NCBI RefSeq assembly: GCF_035046485.1
Contig: NC_085137.1
Coordinates: forward strand, 346,322,505 to 346,386,504
Source of the DNA: Aedes albopictus
Lineage: Eukaryota > Arthropoda > Insecta > Diptera > Culicidae
DNA: 64,000 nt
Direction: 5' to 3'
Part shown: positions 12,291-22,660 of the stretch, piece after piece
How positions within the stretch are numbered: position 1 is the first letter of the stretch
Layout: every line of letters starts with the position of its first letter
Notes under the pieces: generated by a model
What the model saw: only the letters and a program-made list of their open reading frames with translations
What the model was told of the DNA's origin: nothing
Databases searched by the model: none
Translations under genes and position numbers: made by a program

Positions 12291-12950
12291 ACCACACAAA
12301 TTCAATGAACTGGTCTCAAGTCTTTGCCCTTAGTAGATGACTTGGGGTCTAAACTTAAGGTTTAGGAGGGAGACGTTCTTTTTCTATCGGGCAGTTTTTG
12401 CCAAATGACGATTTAGGGTGGGTTACCCATATACAAGGAAAGTGGTTGTTAAAAGTCAAACATTTTTCCTACATGAAATCAGCGAACTGGCCTCAAGTCT
12501 TTGCCCTTAGTAGATGCCTTGGGGTCTAAACTTAAGGTTTAGGAGGGAGACGTTCACTTTCTATCGGGCAGTTTTTGCCAAATGACGATTTAGGGTGGGT
12601 TACCCATATACAAGGAAAAGTGGTTGTTAAAAGTCAAACAGTTCTACCACACAAATTCAGTGAACTGGCCTCAAGTCTTTGCCCTTAGAAGATGACTTGG
12701 GGTCTAAACTTAAGGTTTAGGAGGGAGACGTTCACTTTCTATCGGGCAGTTTTTGCCAAATGACGATTTAGGGTGGGTTACCCATATACAAGGAAAGTGG
12801 TTGTTAAAAGTCAAACATTTTTCCTACATGAAATCAGTGAACTGGCCTCAAGTCTGCCATTTAATGATGACTTGGGGTCTAAACTTAAGGTTTAGGAGGG
12901 AGACGTTCACTTTCTATCGGGCAGTTTTTGCCAAATGACGATTTAGGGTG

Positions 12951-13180
12951 AGTTTCCTGTATTGACGGTTTCCCCCCTTATCGAACGCGACGATTTGAAT
13001 CCGTCGCGGATGAAACCGTCGCCAGAGTCGTCGCAGCCAATCAGCAGGCGGGAGTCTGACGTTTCTCCGATCTCACTAACACAAACAGCAGCAGAAGTGA
13101 TGCTTGATTCGTTGTGATGATTCAGGAATGCTGACTGGAAGTTGGCAGCGCGTTTTGTTATGAAAGCAACATACAATATA
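12951..13180. other. Non-satellite GC-rich island embedded in the satellite
   Basis: Satellite sequence stops at GATTTAGGGTG (12950) and resumes at AGGAAAAGTGG (about 13182), so the island replaces roughly 18 bp of a monomer rather than being a clean insertion. It begins with a compound hairpin: outer arms GACGGTTTC (12964-12972) and GAAACCGTC (13012-13020), inner arms CGCGACG (12986-12992) and CGTCGCG (13002-13008). It then carries GCAGCCAATCAG (13033-13044), a CCAAT-box-like word, and a CRE-like TGACGT nearby. No open frame here looks like a protein. It could be a promoter, a structural element or a transposon relic; the sequence does not decide. Confidence 0.8.
13033..13064 (+). promoter_or_regulatory. 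CCAAT-box and CRE-like motifs in the satellite island
   Basis: GCAGCCAATCAG at 13033-13044 is followed closely by a TGACGTTT word. These short motifs are common in animal pol II promoters, but neither is proof. The same 12-mer occurs on the minus strand at 57038-57049 in the candidate first-exon region, which raises the prior slightly. Confidence 0.25.
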
Positions 13181-13181
13181 C

Positions 13182-13592
13182 TAGGAAAAGTGGTTGTTAA
13201 ATGTCAAACAGTTCTACCACAGAATCAGTGAACTGGCCTCAAGTCTTTGCCCTAAGTAGATGCCTTGGGGTCTAAACTTAAGGTTTAGGAGGGAGACGTT
13301 CACTTTCTATCGGGCAGTTTTTGCCAAATGACGATTTAGGGTGGGTTACCCATATACAAGGAAAAGTGGTTGTTAAAAGTCAAACATTTTTCCTACATGA
13401 AATCAGTGAACTGGCCTCAAGTCTTTGCCCTTAGTAGATGACTTGGGGTCTAAACTTAAGGTTTAGGAGGGAGTCATTCACTTTCTATCGGGCAGTTTTT
13501 GCCAAATGACGATTTAGGGTGGGTTACCCATATACAAGGAAAGTGGTTGTTAAAAGTCAAACATTTTTCCTACATGAAATCAGTGAACTGGC
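13182..13592. repeat. Distal remnant of the 178-bp satellite (about 2.3 monomers)
   Basis: Beyond the island the same monomer resumes with two full core copies (near 13270 and 13449) and ends abruptly inside CAGTGAACTGG at 13592. The monomer adjoining the island has lost the usual CACAAATTC join. Confidence 0.93.
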
Positions 13593-14170
13593 ATGCACTT
13601 TCTGTATCATGCAACATTATTGTTATAAGTGACATAGAACCAATACTAGTACTCTCATGAAGGTGACAATTTACAGGCATGCAACATTTTCCATGCGATG
13701 CAACAATTTTCATATCTGCAACATGTCAGCTACATTCTTTCTATTGTTTGACATCCTACCCACATTAGTATTCTATCAGAGGTAATCATTTGCGGACATG
13801 CTACATTTTTCTTGTGATGCTACATTTTTCATGTCATGCAACAACTTTAATAACATACACCTTTTGTATCATGCAACATTATTGTTATAAGTGACATACA
13901 ACCAATACTAGTACTCTCATGAAGGTGACATTTTGGAGGCATGCAACATTTTTCATGAGATGCAACATTCTCAATGTCATGCAACGTGTTTTATATCGTG
14001 CAACATTTCTAATATCGCATGACACTACATCGCATGACGCCTACATAGGTATTCTTATGGAGGTAACGTTTTGCAGCATGCAACATTTTTTTTGCTATGT
14101 AACCATACCATGCAACATTTTTCATAACAATGCATTTTTTTCACGTTGCGCAACATTTTCAGTTGTTGCG
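13592..14170. repeat. Degenerate array of a short ATGCAACATT-like word with a 262-bp direct repeat
   Basis: Words such as CATGCAACATTTTTCATG and GATGCAACA recur every 15-40 bases. On a larger scale, the block starting GTATCATGCAACATTATTG at 13604 is repeated nearly unchanged at 13866, a period of 262 bp. The plus frame at 13919-14200 is a by-product of the repeat. Confidence 0.75.
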
Positions 14171-15269
14171 ATGGATCGGACACATGTTTTACAGGATTAA
14201 TCTTTATCGGTACAAAGTCACCCCTTTGTTCAAGTACGGTACAAAAACTGGTTGTTAGATTCCCACCAACCAGTAAAAACACGGAAAAATAAACCTGGTT
14301 GATGAAAACTGGTTGTTAGATTCACAGAAGTGATGTTTTTTACGTTTTTTAGCGGTTAGAAAAACTCGCGAAACAATTCATAATGTCCCATGTACTTAAT
14401 GCATTCGCATGTTTTTTTTTCATTTTATCAAATTTTATTATATTTTTAAATTTTATTTGTTAAATATTATAATAATTAGTGAGTAGAGAGTGGAAACTAC
14501 GGTGTATTTTTTCTGCGGGTAACGCCACATGTAGCTTTCAGCATTAAGGGTATTTACATTACCTTTTCTGAATGTTAACAGTTTCAAGATAAACCCAGAT
14601 GAAATGTAACATATGACATGGCGCTGACCGCCAGCGGAAGGTTATTTTTTCACAACAGCGTCGCTTACAAATACTAAAATGTGGAACTATTTGCCAAAAT
14701 GTTGAGCTAATGTTACGCATTGTGAAACGTGTAGGTATATGTGTGTTGAGAAAATATAAAAATTAACCATGTCACATAATGTAATTTCATATTGCCACCA
14801 TTCACACGTTTTTATGTCCCCATATTATTGAACACAGAATGGATTCCATATCATATTGTCACAATTTTATATGTGTTGCTTAATTTGTTGTATGCTTTCG
14901 TCAGCTTCAAGGTTTTTATTGTTCAACATAGAAAAAACTCGTTGGGACAATGTAACCCTAACAGTTGGAAAGAATTTATTGTTTGGAATGCATGGCTAAT
15001 TGTATTTTGCTATGCGGGTCCTCAGGCCCATTTTTTCAACTGCTCGTATTGTAACACCTGGATCGATTTGTGAAACATTGAACACGTTATTCTTAATTAT
15101 TCCCGCGGGCCGCACTTGGGTGACCACGGATGTAGACCTATACTGTTCAACATGAGTTTGATTATTTCAACACAACCAGTAGACAGGTGCTGCGAAGAAG
15201 CAATCATTATTCAAACATGATAATCAATTGTGCTCTTGCTTGTACTGCTTTATGTGTACACACATTATA
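14170..15269. other. AT-rich DNA, no gene recognised
   Basis: It contains a short local repeat: the word ACTGGTTGTTAGATTC occurs near 14240 and 14308. The 93-residue plus frame at 14792-15073 has a hydrophobic start but matches nothing I know, lacks support from splice sites and lies in AT-rich intron-like sequence. I do not call it a gene. Confidence 0.4.
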
Positions 15270-15274
15270 CAGTA

Positions 15275-15613
15275 CACGGTGTCAAAATCTCGATTATTAT
15301 CGAACTTTCATGTACCTCGGATTTTTCTTCATAGAATGTCAGAGTTTCGGCTGTATTATATAAATGAGAAGTTCGAAAATATTCTCTCGGGGAAATTTGA
15401 GTTAGCTAAGGTTTTGACTGTTTTCCATACCAAAATTCAATAAATACTGTTTTAGCCCAAAATACGTCTCATACAAAATGTATGGAAAATTTTTCGCTGA
15501 TGAAATATTTTCTAGTCTTCCAAGTATGAATATATATCCCAAATACTAATCATTTCCGAAGAAAAATCCGAGGTACATGAAAGTTCGATAATAATCGAGA
15601 TTTTGACACCGTG
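15275..15613. mobile_element. 339-bp MITE with 56-bp perfect terminal inverted repeats
   Basis: The arms 15275-15330 and 15558-15613 are exact reverse complements over 56 bases, starting CACGGTGTCAAAATC. They are flanked by CAGTA at 15270-15274 and 15614-15618, a possible 5-bp target duplication. The interior has no transposase, so it is non-autonomous. The identity of the arms suggests either recent insertion or arm homogenisation. Confidence 0.88.
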
Positions 15614-16329
15614 CAGTAGTCCAACAAGTTACTTGAGTGATGTTTTCGACACACTAAATACTCCAGAAAAGTTGTTCAGAACTCTTCGGGATATGTTATA
15701 ACGTAAAAAAGAGTTTTTCATTACGCTAAGTGCAAGATTAATGTATACATCGACTCCTGCTGCGACTTTCCCGAAAATTTCAGCGGAACAATTCTTGTTT
15801 TTGTATTTTTGAGACACCCTTATTTGTTCCTTGTTCGGCTGTTCTATTTTCGGTTTGAATTACCGAAGCTTGGTACAATTTAACCGTTTTTATAATAGTT
15901 ATTTTTGCCGCACGTTCGATAAAAATTACCGTTCATCGGTGAATTGGTTAGGCTTTCCGAACATTCGGTTTTTTTGGCCGAACTTTTAAAATGTTTTGCT
16001 GAACACTCGATAAACTGAACTTTTACCGAAGTTAGAACAACTAAATAAGTACTATATACAGGCCTGTGAGCAGAAGCCGGGGTGGGTTTCGGGTTAAAAT
16101 CCCTAACAAATTTGCGCAAGTAAATTTACCTTGGTCATGACTGTAGAAGTCAGCGCTGGTGATAACAAAATCAGTGCTTGTTTTCAAGTAAGATGAATAT
16201 GAGAGCGCAGGATTAATTAGAGTACTCTTACCCTACATTGTTTTGTAATAGAATAGCGGGCAATAACAAAGCATAATCACTAGAGAAGAGTGGGTCAACG
16301 TTGTATGAAGAAACTTTAAATTTGATCGT

Positions 16330-17725
16330 ATCAACCCGGAACAAAGCTTTTTCAATCTTTATTAGCGCCCAAAACAACTGTGCAATATTTGGGAGCGATT
16401 GGTTGCGTCCCCGTATTCCGCATTGCGATTGAAATTTGTATGGAAGTTAGTATGGAAAAACGTACTTTTTTGCATTTTTCTCATAAGTTGAATTCTTTTG
16501 TCTAATACCATGTAACTAATGGCGTTAAAGTATAGCCTCGGATATGCCGAAAAACTTTGCCGAAGACCGCAAAGTGATCCGACGCTTGTGAAAAAACTTA
16601 TTCACCTGAGATTTTATTATTGATGTTATTCCTTTACATGTTAAATGTTAAGCACCACCGGGCAATCTGTACGTTATAACTTTTTTCACAAGTGTCGGAT
16701 CACTTTGAAGTCTTCGGCAAAATTTTTCGACATATCCTAGGCCAGGGGTTTTCAGGCCTTTTACCTCGCGGTGCACTTTTTGATAATTAAATGCGGTGTG
16801 GTGCACCTAGTCAAAAATTCAGCGTTTTTTAAAGTTTGTCAAAAACACCAGTTTGACACCTAACTTGATTTATTTTTTTATTCATTATTCAACTCGAGTG
16901 GAATTGTTATTCAACCAGCACAAATTTCTTTACGATATTTCCTTTGATTTTTCATAAAAAAATCTTTGCGGGTTTTTAAACAGATTTCAGGAGAAGTTCT
17001 TGTCAAATTAATAGCAATTTTGAGCAGGAAACTTAAAGAGACCCTCAAGGCTGCAAAGTTCACCGTTTATCGGTAGTTGATTTCTGGTATTAATTTCGGT
17101 AAATATATTCCCAAAATCATTATACTGGATTTCTAGCAATAACTTTCGCCAATTCCACGGCCAATGCTTTTTTTTTTAATTTTTATGCATAAATTGCAAA
17201 TGTCTTTCATAATTTAAACTGGAACCCTGATATTTGCCAGAGATGATATATATTTTTAAATTATGCATTCAAAGAATGCTGAACAAACAGCTTTTTTTAT
17301 AATTGTGATGGGCTTCTTGGTAGATTTTTTCCATCACTGATCGTTTAAATTCCGTAAGATGTTGTAATCTCGGATTTAATGTGGTTGTAAGTTTCAAAAT
17401 GCTAACACATTATTTAAAATGTTGTGGTGCACTTGGAAAGGCTTCGCGGTGCATCAAGTGCACCGCGGTGCACGATCTGAAAACCCCTGTCCTAGGCTAT
17501 ACTTTAACGTCATTAGTTAGATCATTTTAGACAAAAAATGTCAATTTATGAAAAAATGCAAAAAAGCACGTTTTCCCATACTATTTAAATCCCATACAAA
17601 TTTGAATCGCGATGCGGAATACTGGGAAGCAACCAATCGCTCCCAAATTTTGCACAGTTGTTGTGGACGCTAAAAGGAATCAAAAAAGCCTTGTTCCGAA
17701 AAATTGATTTTGTTGACCCGGTCTA
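16330..17725. mobile_element. Fold-back MITE interrupted by a hAT-like element
   Basis: Ignoring the nested insert at 16743-17489, the block is a long imperfect palindrome. The left arm runs from about 16330 to 16610. The right arm covers about 16670-16742 and 17498-17725. Matching landmarks include GGGAGCGATTGGTTGC (left) and GCAACCAATCGCTCCC (right), and near the loop CGCTTGTGAAAAAA against TTTTTTCACAAGTGTC. There is no coding sequence. Confidence 0.75.
16743..17489. mobile_element. Non-autonomous hAT-like element with 8-bp target duplication
   Basis: Termini CAGGGGTTTTCA (16743) and TGAAAACCCCTG (ending 17489) are exact inverted repeats of hAT type. They are followed inward by related GCGGTGCAC words. 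The element is flanked by TCCTAGGC at 16735-16742 and 17490-17497, a perfect 8-bp duplication as made by hAT transposases. No transposase frame is present in its 747 bp. Confidence 0.9.
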
Positions 17726-19175
17726 ATAATCACAGACAAATAGACGTATCACTTAGAACAAACTACTGTAAAAACATCGTCACGAAAACGTTACCGCCCA
17801 ATGCTAATAAAAAAAAGAAGGCTATAGAAAATACCAATATTTTATTCACTAAACAACCCCAATTGATGTAGCTTTAAAAGAACGACCAAAATGTTTCGGT
17901 TAATATTTTTGTTGAGTTTATAATAATTTTGCCCACCAGATCATAAAACACCATCACAGTAGTGCAACGAAGAAATCTTTTTCTGTGGTTGCAAAATATG
18001 ATGTTTCATATCGTCCTGCTAGAACTAGGTAACTGGTTTTGCGCAACCGGCTGCGATGCGGCCATGTTTTTGAAGTCATCATCTGTTTCAGGTCAAACAT
18101 TTGATTTAGGCGTAGTTTACGAATGATATTTTTTCTTTAACAAAAAAGTTCTTTGCATCCCCAATTGCGGCCTAATTTGAACACGTTTTTATTTATTGTA
18201 ACATATTTCAGCTAAGAGAATTAGATTTTTTCATGATTCTCCTAGTATTTTCGAGTATTTTCTTTTTTGTTGTGGAAAATATTACGCGCTTTTCAAGTGT
18301 TGGTACAGAAAAGTGTACTGTTTACAAACTTTTGCTGTCAAAATGGGGTTCAACGCACAATGGGGGTCAGAGATGTTGGCTCGCTTTTTTACTGTGGGGT
18401 AGTATTCGGATGACAAGTGGCTGGTTTTGCGAAATCGCGTGCAATGTGTTTACATCTGAACGTTCACCACAATAAACAAAAGTTTGTCAATTGAAACTAC
18501 AAACCACATGACCAATATAGTGTTTGTTTTATAGCAGGATATGTTTTACCAGCCATTTTTACCCGTATTTCCCAAAACGAGTTACCTAGTTCTAGCATTA
18601 AGGGGGCGATATGCAGAAAATCCACGCACACATTTGACTGCATCTTCCTTGCGACGAAGACAACTTGTTGTTTACAAACTACCGACGGGAGCTTTTGTTG
18701 CATTCTGCAGCAGTGAAATACAACTTTGAATAAGTGCCACTGAGCTTTTTCGGGGCGTGAATTGAAGGTCAGTTCGTTCAACAAATAAATCTGGCGAAAT
18801 GAAAATTGAACGGTGACTGATGAATAACGATTCGGCCAGCTGTTGCTTTGGTGCGGTTGCTTTCGTCATACGCAAAACAAGAAAAACTGTGTAGTGGAGT
18901 GAAATTGAAACGTGAAATTTTGCATAATTTTTCGATTTTCAGCGATATAGGGACTTGTTTGCAGGTAGCAATATATTTAACTGTTGTCTATTTTCCATTT
19001 TATATGACGGGAATTAGCGCATATACCGAAATTTACTACCATAGTTGAGTTACATTTCAGCCCGATTCGTTTTAAGGATCTGTATATTTGTGTTCGCAAA
19101 AATGTGAGGCAAAACGCATCATTTAGAAAGTGGATGAAAGGAACCTTTATCTTAAGACAATAACAAGAAACTCAC
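17726..19175. other. Intron-like DNA downstream of the Roquin exon, no gene recognised
   Basis: On the minus strand this directly follows the RING exon's splice donor, so it should be intron. It contains an inverted pair of TGCTAGAACTAGGTAACT (near 18019 and, reversed, near 18577), a sign of another decayed element. Overlapping frames at 18233-18784 do not resemble proteins. Confidence 0.4.
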
Positions 19176-19338
19176 CTGATCGAAGGGACACTGCTTCCTG
19201 TGCAGCGTCGCCAAGCAAGTACGGCATATGGTGTGGCCACATCCTAGACTGATTGGTGGACGTAGATTTGCTGCAAATTCGTTGCAGCAAACCGGACAGC
19301 TGAGGAATTCTGTCCATTGGGGCGCCTGTATCGGCATT
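19176..19338 (-). CDS. roquin: Roquin (RC3H family), first coding exon: N-terminal RING
   Basis: The exon encodes 54 residues beginning [20 protein letters not shown]. It has C14-x2-C17, C33-x-H35, C38-x2-C41 and C50-x2-D53, the Roquin-type RING in which aspartate supplies the last zinc ligand, ending CPFDQ. Roquin proteins are RING-type ubiquitin ligases with ROQ and CCCH domains that bind stem-loops in mRNAs and recruit deadenylases in the cytoplasm. The start codon is at 19335-19337. One base upstream of it lies an acceptor (a T/C-rich stretch ending TTGCAG), so the upstream exon is untranslated. The exon ends CAG followed by GTGAGT (donor at 19175-19170), phase 0. The next expected residues (ROQ-linker region) are not seen elsewhere in the window and should lie beyond position 1. 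The family assignment is by recognised sequence, not by search. Confidence 0.93.
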
Positions 19339-21580
19339 CTGCAAGTGTAGCAAATGCATATTACATTAGAATTACAATATAATTGAGCAGTTAAATACTA
19401 GGTAGTATTCAAATCGAAAGTATGAGATCATTGGTTTCGTTTGCATGTGCTGAGCTTGGTGGTGCTGATTCGGTTTGGTTTGGTGGTGGAAAGCATATAC
19501 GGCTACGTTGCAGTTGAGAGAACTGGCTTCAGCAAGGCCATTCAAGGTCGAATAATCGGTTTCTTCGCGCGAGAGGCAACAGGTAGAGGAATTTCATTTT
19601 CCGTGGCAAATACGTATGACTCAACCGGTCCGTCCGTCCGTCCGTGGTTTCTTTGCATCAATTGCCACGTTGAAGCGTTGTTTCTGGTGGCGGCGCGCAG
19701 TCAGGGAATTCCCATGGTGGTGGAATTATGTTCAATGCTTTGACGCCCGTCTAATACAAGTGGTGGCAAAAATCGCTTGTTGCTCAGTATTGCTAGTTAT
19801 GTCTCGAAATGGTAATGTGCTAGTTGATGGCCCGCTGTCCGTAATAGTGTGCCATTCGATTCATTCGTTGGTTTGCGTGCGGTAGGAGACTTGTCTCCTC
19901 TAGCGTCATTCACTGCTTCTTTCATCACAAACATTAGACGCCCCCCGTCTGCATTAAATTTAGTGCTGACGGATAGTTTAGTAGACAACAACTTGCATTG
20001 AAGTCGTTCCTTGGCAGAAAGGTAAATCAATGTATAAGACCTATCCTGTTTACATTTAATCTCATCAGCACACATAATTTTGAAGGTTTTGCACACTTTT
20101 AAAATTGCCAAAATGTTGATGATTCTATGTTTATACATATAAACTAACAGCTAGTTTACAAAAAAAGAGTTATTAATTTGAGTTTTGAACTTATTAAATG
20201 TGTCGTCTTTCATGTTATATCCTAAGGAGCAGCTTTTTGAAGCCGTTATGTGCATATCCTTCCTGTGACAACCGTGTAAATGTAGAGGTATACTCAGTAA
20301 ATATCTAGTAACAAAAAAATGACATCAACTTTCCATCCTTTTCATAGATGACGATAAGGACGTGTCCGGTACTGCTATTGACTTTATAAAGCTAGTCAAA
20401 CGCACTTTGAGGATGGTCCTTTGTATAATTTCTCATAATTTAAATGAAGCAAAATTTATAGTTCTGTTTAGAATATTGGATTGACGATCAATCTATGAAC
20501 AATCTTCTAAAGCTCACAACTGTAATAGTACTTTGTTGCATTTGTTTCAAACGTGTCGATTTCATCTGGAATTGCCCACTGATCGGTTAATACACCTAGT
20601 AGTGGAAAAAAAGGCTTCGTAGTCACAACTCTGACGAAAGCACAACCGACACGGCCCCTCGGTCATAGGGTGTCTGGTCTGAGGTCTGGACTTATTTGCG
20701 CGTGGATACTGTCTTTTTCGTCGATCTGCTGGCGTGCCTACCTCTACCTCTAGTCTGATTCGCACGGCTCTTTATTGGGCAGGTACGCGAGTCGCTGCCT
20801 GCCACGTTCGATAAATGAAAGGAAAAACACACGTCGTCGAGGTGCTCGCCGCAGCGCCATTTGGATTGTTGTTTTTCCTCTTTATTTCTATGAATTGTGT
20901 CGGGTATATCCGGGGCCCGATCATGTGGTGTGGAGTAAGTTCGACACGTCTGGCAGTGATGTTGAGATTGTATGTGGTGACGTCTGGAGGTATGTACGTA
21001 ACGGAGAGAGGTAAAGGTCGGTAGACATCAGGTCAGAGGAAGAGCATTCCAGGTCGATCGGGAAAGTGAGTTACATAAGATTTTGGGGGGTGAGAGAAAA
21101 AAGGTTCGTCTTTGTAAAATGTCAATCAATTGTTAAAATCAATCGGATAAGTAATCTTATGGTGTAAAGAGCAACATTTTTTCGGAATTTGGATACATAC
21201 ATACTAGCTATCTGCATTATGTTTGCAACATCGAAGAGAGAAAGTATTGAATACGCAGTTACAAAACCATCTTGTAGAAACCCAAAATAAGAAATATGTA
21301 ATTGGAAAAGGAGAAAATAATAGTCAACATTGAGTCGTATGAATACAAAGCTATTAAACTTGTACGAAGTTACTATATTTGAGTGGAAAACACTACTTGT
21401 GCAACATGGTCGTATGAATAAAAACAAGCAAACATTACAAGTTTCGAGCATAACAACAATAGTATTTGCTAGTTATACATATAGCAAATAAGAATACGTT
21501 TTAATTAGTTAGCCCCAAAGCCTGCTACTGGTGGTCTTTGTTTTCCAGGATAGCTTTACGAAAGTTTCTCGCGGGATAGA
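19339..21580. other. Intron-like single-copy DNA upstream of the Roquin coding exon
   Basis: The interval is moderately GC-rich between 19440-19900 and 20560-21060. Several overlapping frames (for example 19441-19743, 20775-21014) match no protein I recognise, and they overlap one another on both strands. If the gene's first exon lies near 57 kb, this is part of its long 5' intron and the GC-rich patches may be regulatory. Nothing in the sequence proves that. Confidence 0.35.
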
Positions 21581-22229
21581 GTAAGGTGGGGCAAAAGTTC
21601 GACCCTAGTTGAAAATTCATTTTTTTAAACTCGAAGCAGATAAAAAGAAATGAAAAACGTGTGGTGTTTCTACCATCCATGAGCTAAAATTTAGCTGAAC
21701 AAAGTTACGCCAAATGTCTTTACAATTTTGAGTTACAACACTTTTTGTATGTGTGTGTGTCTTATTCGAACTCTTGCTCCACCACTGGGACAAAAGTTCG
21801 AATCTAGTGTTTGTGGAATTTCGCTAACCGTAACACACTATTTTGACACTTTGGTAATAGGAATACCTTAAACCAATTAATATTTGATGTTGGAACTGGA
21901 ATACACTTTAAAGTTTGATCTGGATTTTACCCAAATCAGGATTAAATTTACTACACCAAAAATTAGTAGTTTTCCGCCAAATTCAGATAAAATAACTTTT
22001 TTTTTCAACTTTGATCTTATTTTCTCACTGATTCCGTCATTTCTAGAGATAATATGTACATTTTGCAGAATTTTGGGTTTTTACCTAAAGTTGCTATATG
22101 ACTCTTTTTTTTTTATTTTTATTTATGTGTATTTTAACTCAAATCCTAATTCTACACTCGGCTATATGACTCGAATTTTGCCCCACAATTCGAACTTTTG
22201 CCACACTATGTGTAGGATATTAGTTTATA

Positions 22230-22300
22230 GTTTGTTTATGTATTTACGACACTTTACACCTGAAGGGTGCATTCGTGTCGGGCCAAATTTCTTTTACAAT
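22230..22300 (-). mobile_element. 3' untranslated end of an I-clade-like LINE
   Basis: The sequence around ACGACACTTTACACC...GCATTCGTGTCGGGC matches in order and orientation the 3' tail of the LINE at 57793-59513 (CACTTTACCACTTATGTGGCATTCGTGTC). It therefore marks a minus-strand LINE end. Confidence 0.55.
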
Positions 22301-22354
22301 AGATTTTATCCTATTTCACATATTACATATTACCTTAGTTCACAAATTTTTGTA

Positions 22355-22660
22355 TAGCCTAGCTTTACGAGCTGTCAAACAAAGTATTCGCCTTACGTGG
22401 TATAACAAGTGGTACAACAATAGAGACGCGAAACTACGGGTAGTAAAACACCACACGCATAAATGGAAGGACCACGAAAACCCAGCTGATCAGCGTATAC
22501 TAACACGATTAAGGATCGGCCATACGAGGATAACGCATTCCTTTCTATTAAAGAAGGAACCCCCACCCACTTGCGAAACGTGCGGAACGACTTTGGATGT
22601 GCAACATCTGATCCTTGATTGCCGAAAATATGAGAAGACGAGAAAATAGCATAAGTTAAA
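22355..22660 (+). pseudogene. C-terminal fragment of an I-clade LINE ORF2
   Basis: The frame reads ADQRILTRLRIGHTRITHSF, then CETCGTTLDVQHLILDC, a CX2CX7HX4C zinc-knuckle-like motif. It is closely similar to the last 90 residues of the LINE at 57907-59493 (SEQRVLTRLRIGHTRLTHSF, CNYCGTQLTVQHIFIDC). The reverse transcriptase and RNase H are absent. It points away from the 3' tail just upstream, so two pieces were joined head-on by rearrangement. Confidence 0.75.

Larger units (their letters stand above)
4018..12950. repeat. Tandem satellite array, about 50 monomers of 177-178 bp
   Basis: I count about 50 copies of the core word GGTCTAAACTTAAGG, spaced 177-178 bp. Successive monomers start at 4024, 4202, 4380, 4558, 4736 and 4913. 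Most of the monomer, from the TTGGGGTCTAAAC block to TTAAAAGTCAAACA, is nearly invariant. Variation concentrates in two places: after AGTCTTTGCC (CTTAGTAGATGCC, CTTAGAAGATGAC or ATTTAATGATGAC) and after GTCAAACA (GTTCTACCACAC, GTTCAACCACAC or TTTTTCCTACATG). Each monomer holds a near-perfect dyad of 17 bp, CTAAAC-TTAAG-GTTTAG (4070-4086 in the first). Short frames inside the array are not genes. A relation to the piRNA-producing tapiR satellite of culicine mosquitoes is possible but not tested. Confidence 0.97.

Noticed and set aside
4018..12950. CRISPR-like array
   Set aside because: The units are contiguous, with no unique spacers between repeats, and the period is 178 bp; this is a eukaryotic tandem satellite.
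4018..12950. Telomere-like TTTAGGG words in each monomer
   Set aside because: There is one such word per 178-bp monomer, not a tandem run of the heptamer, so it is a coincidental match.
14792..15073. 93-residue plus frame with a membrane-like segment
   Set aside because: It lies in AT-rich intron-like sequence, with no family resemblance and no splice or promoter support.
19147..19359. 70-residue minus frame overlapping the RING exon
   Set aside because: It is a different frame of the same strand; only the frame with the zinc-ligand pattern and splice-site phase is supported.
21884..22357. 157-residue plus-strand frame with hydrophobic stretches
   Set aside because: It is Phe/Ile-rich translation of T-rich transposon sequence, and its end overlaps LINE debris.
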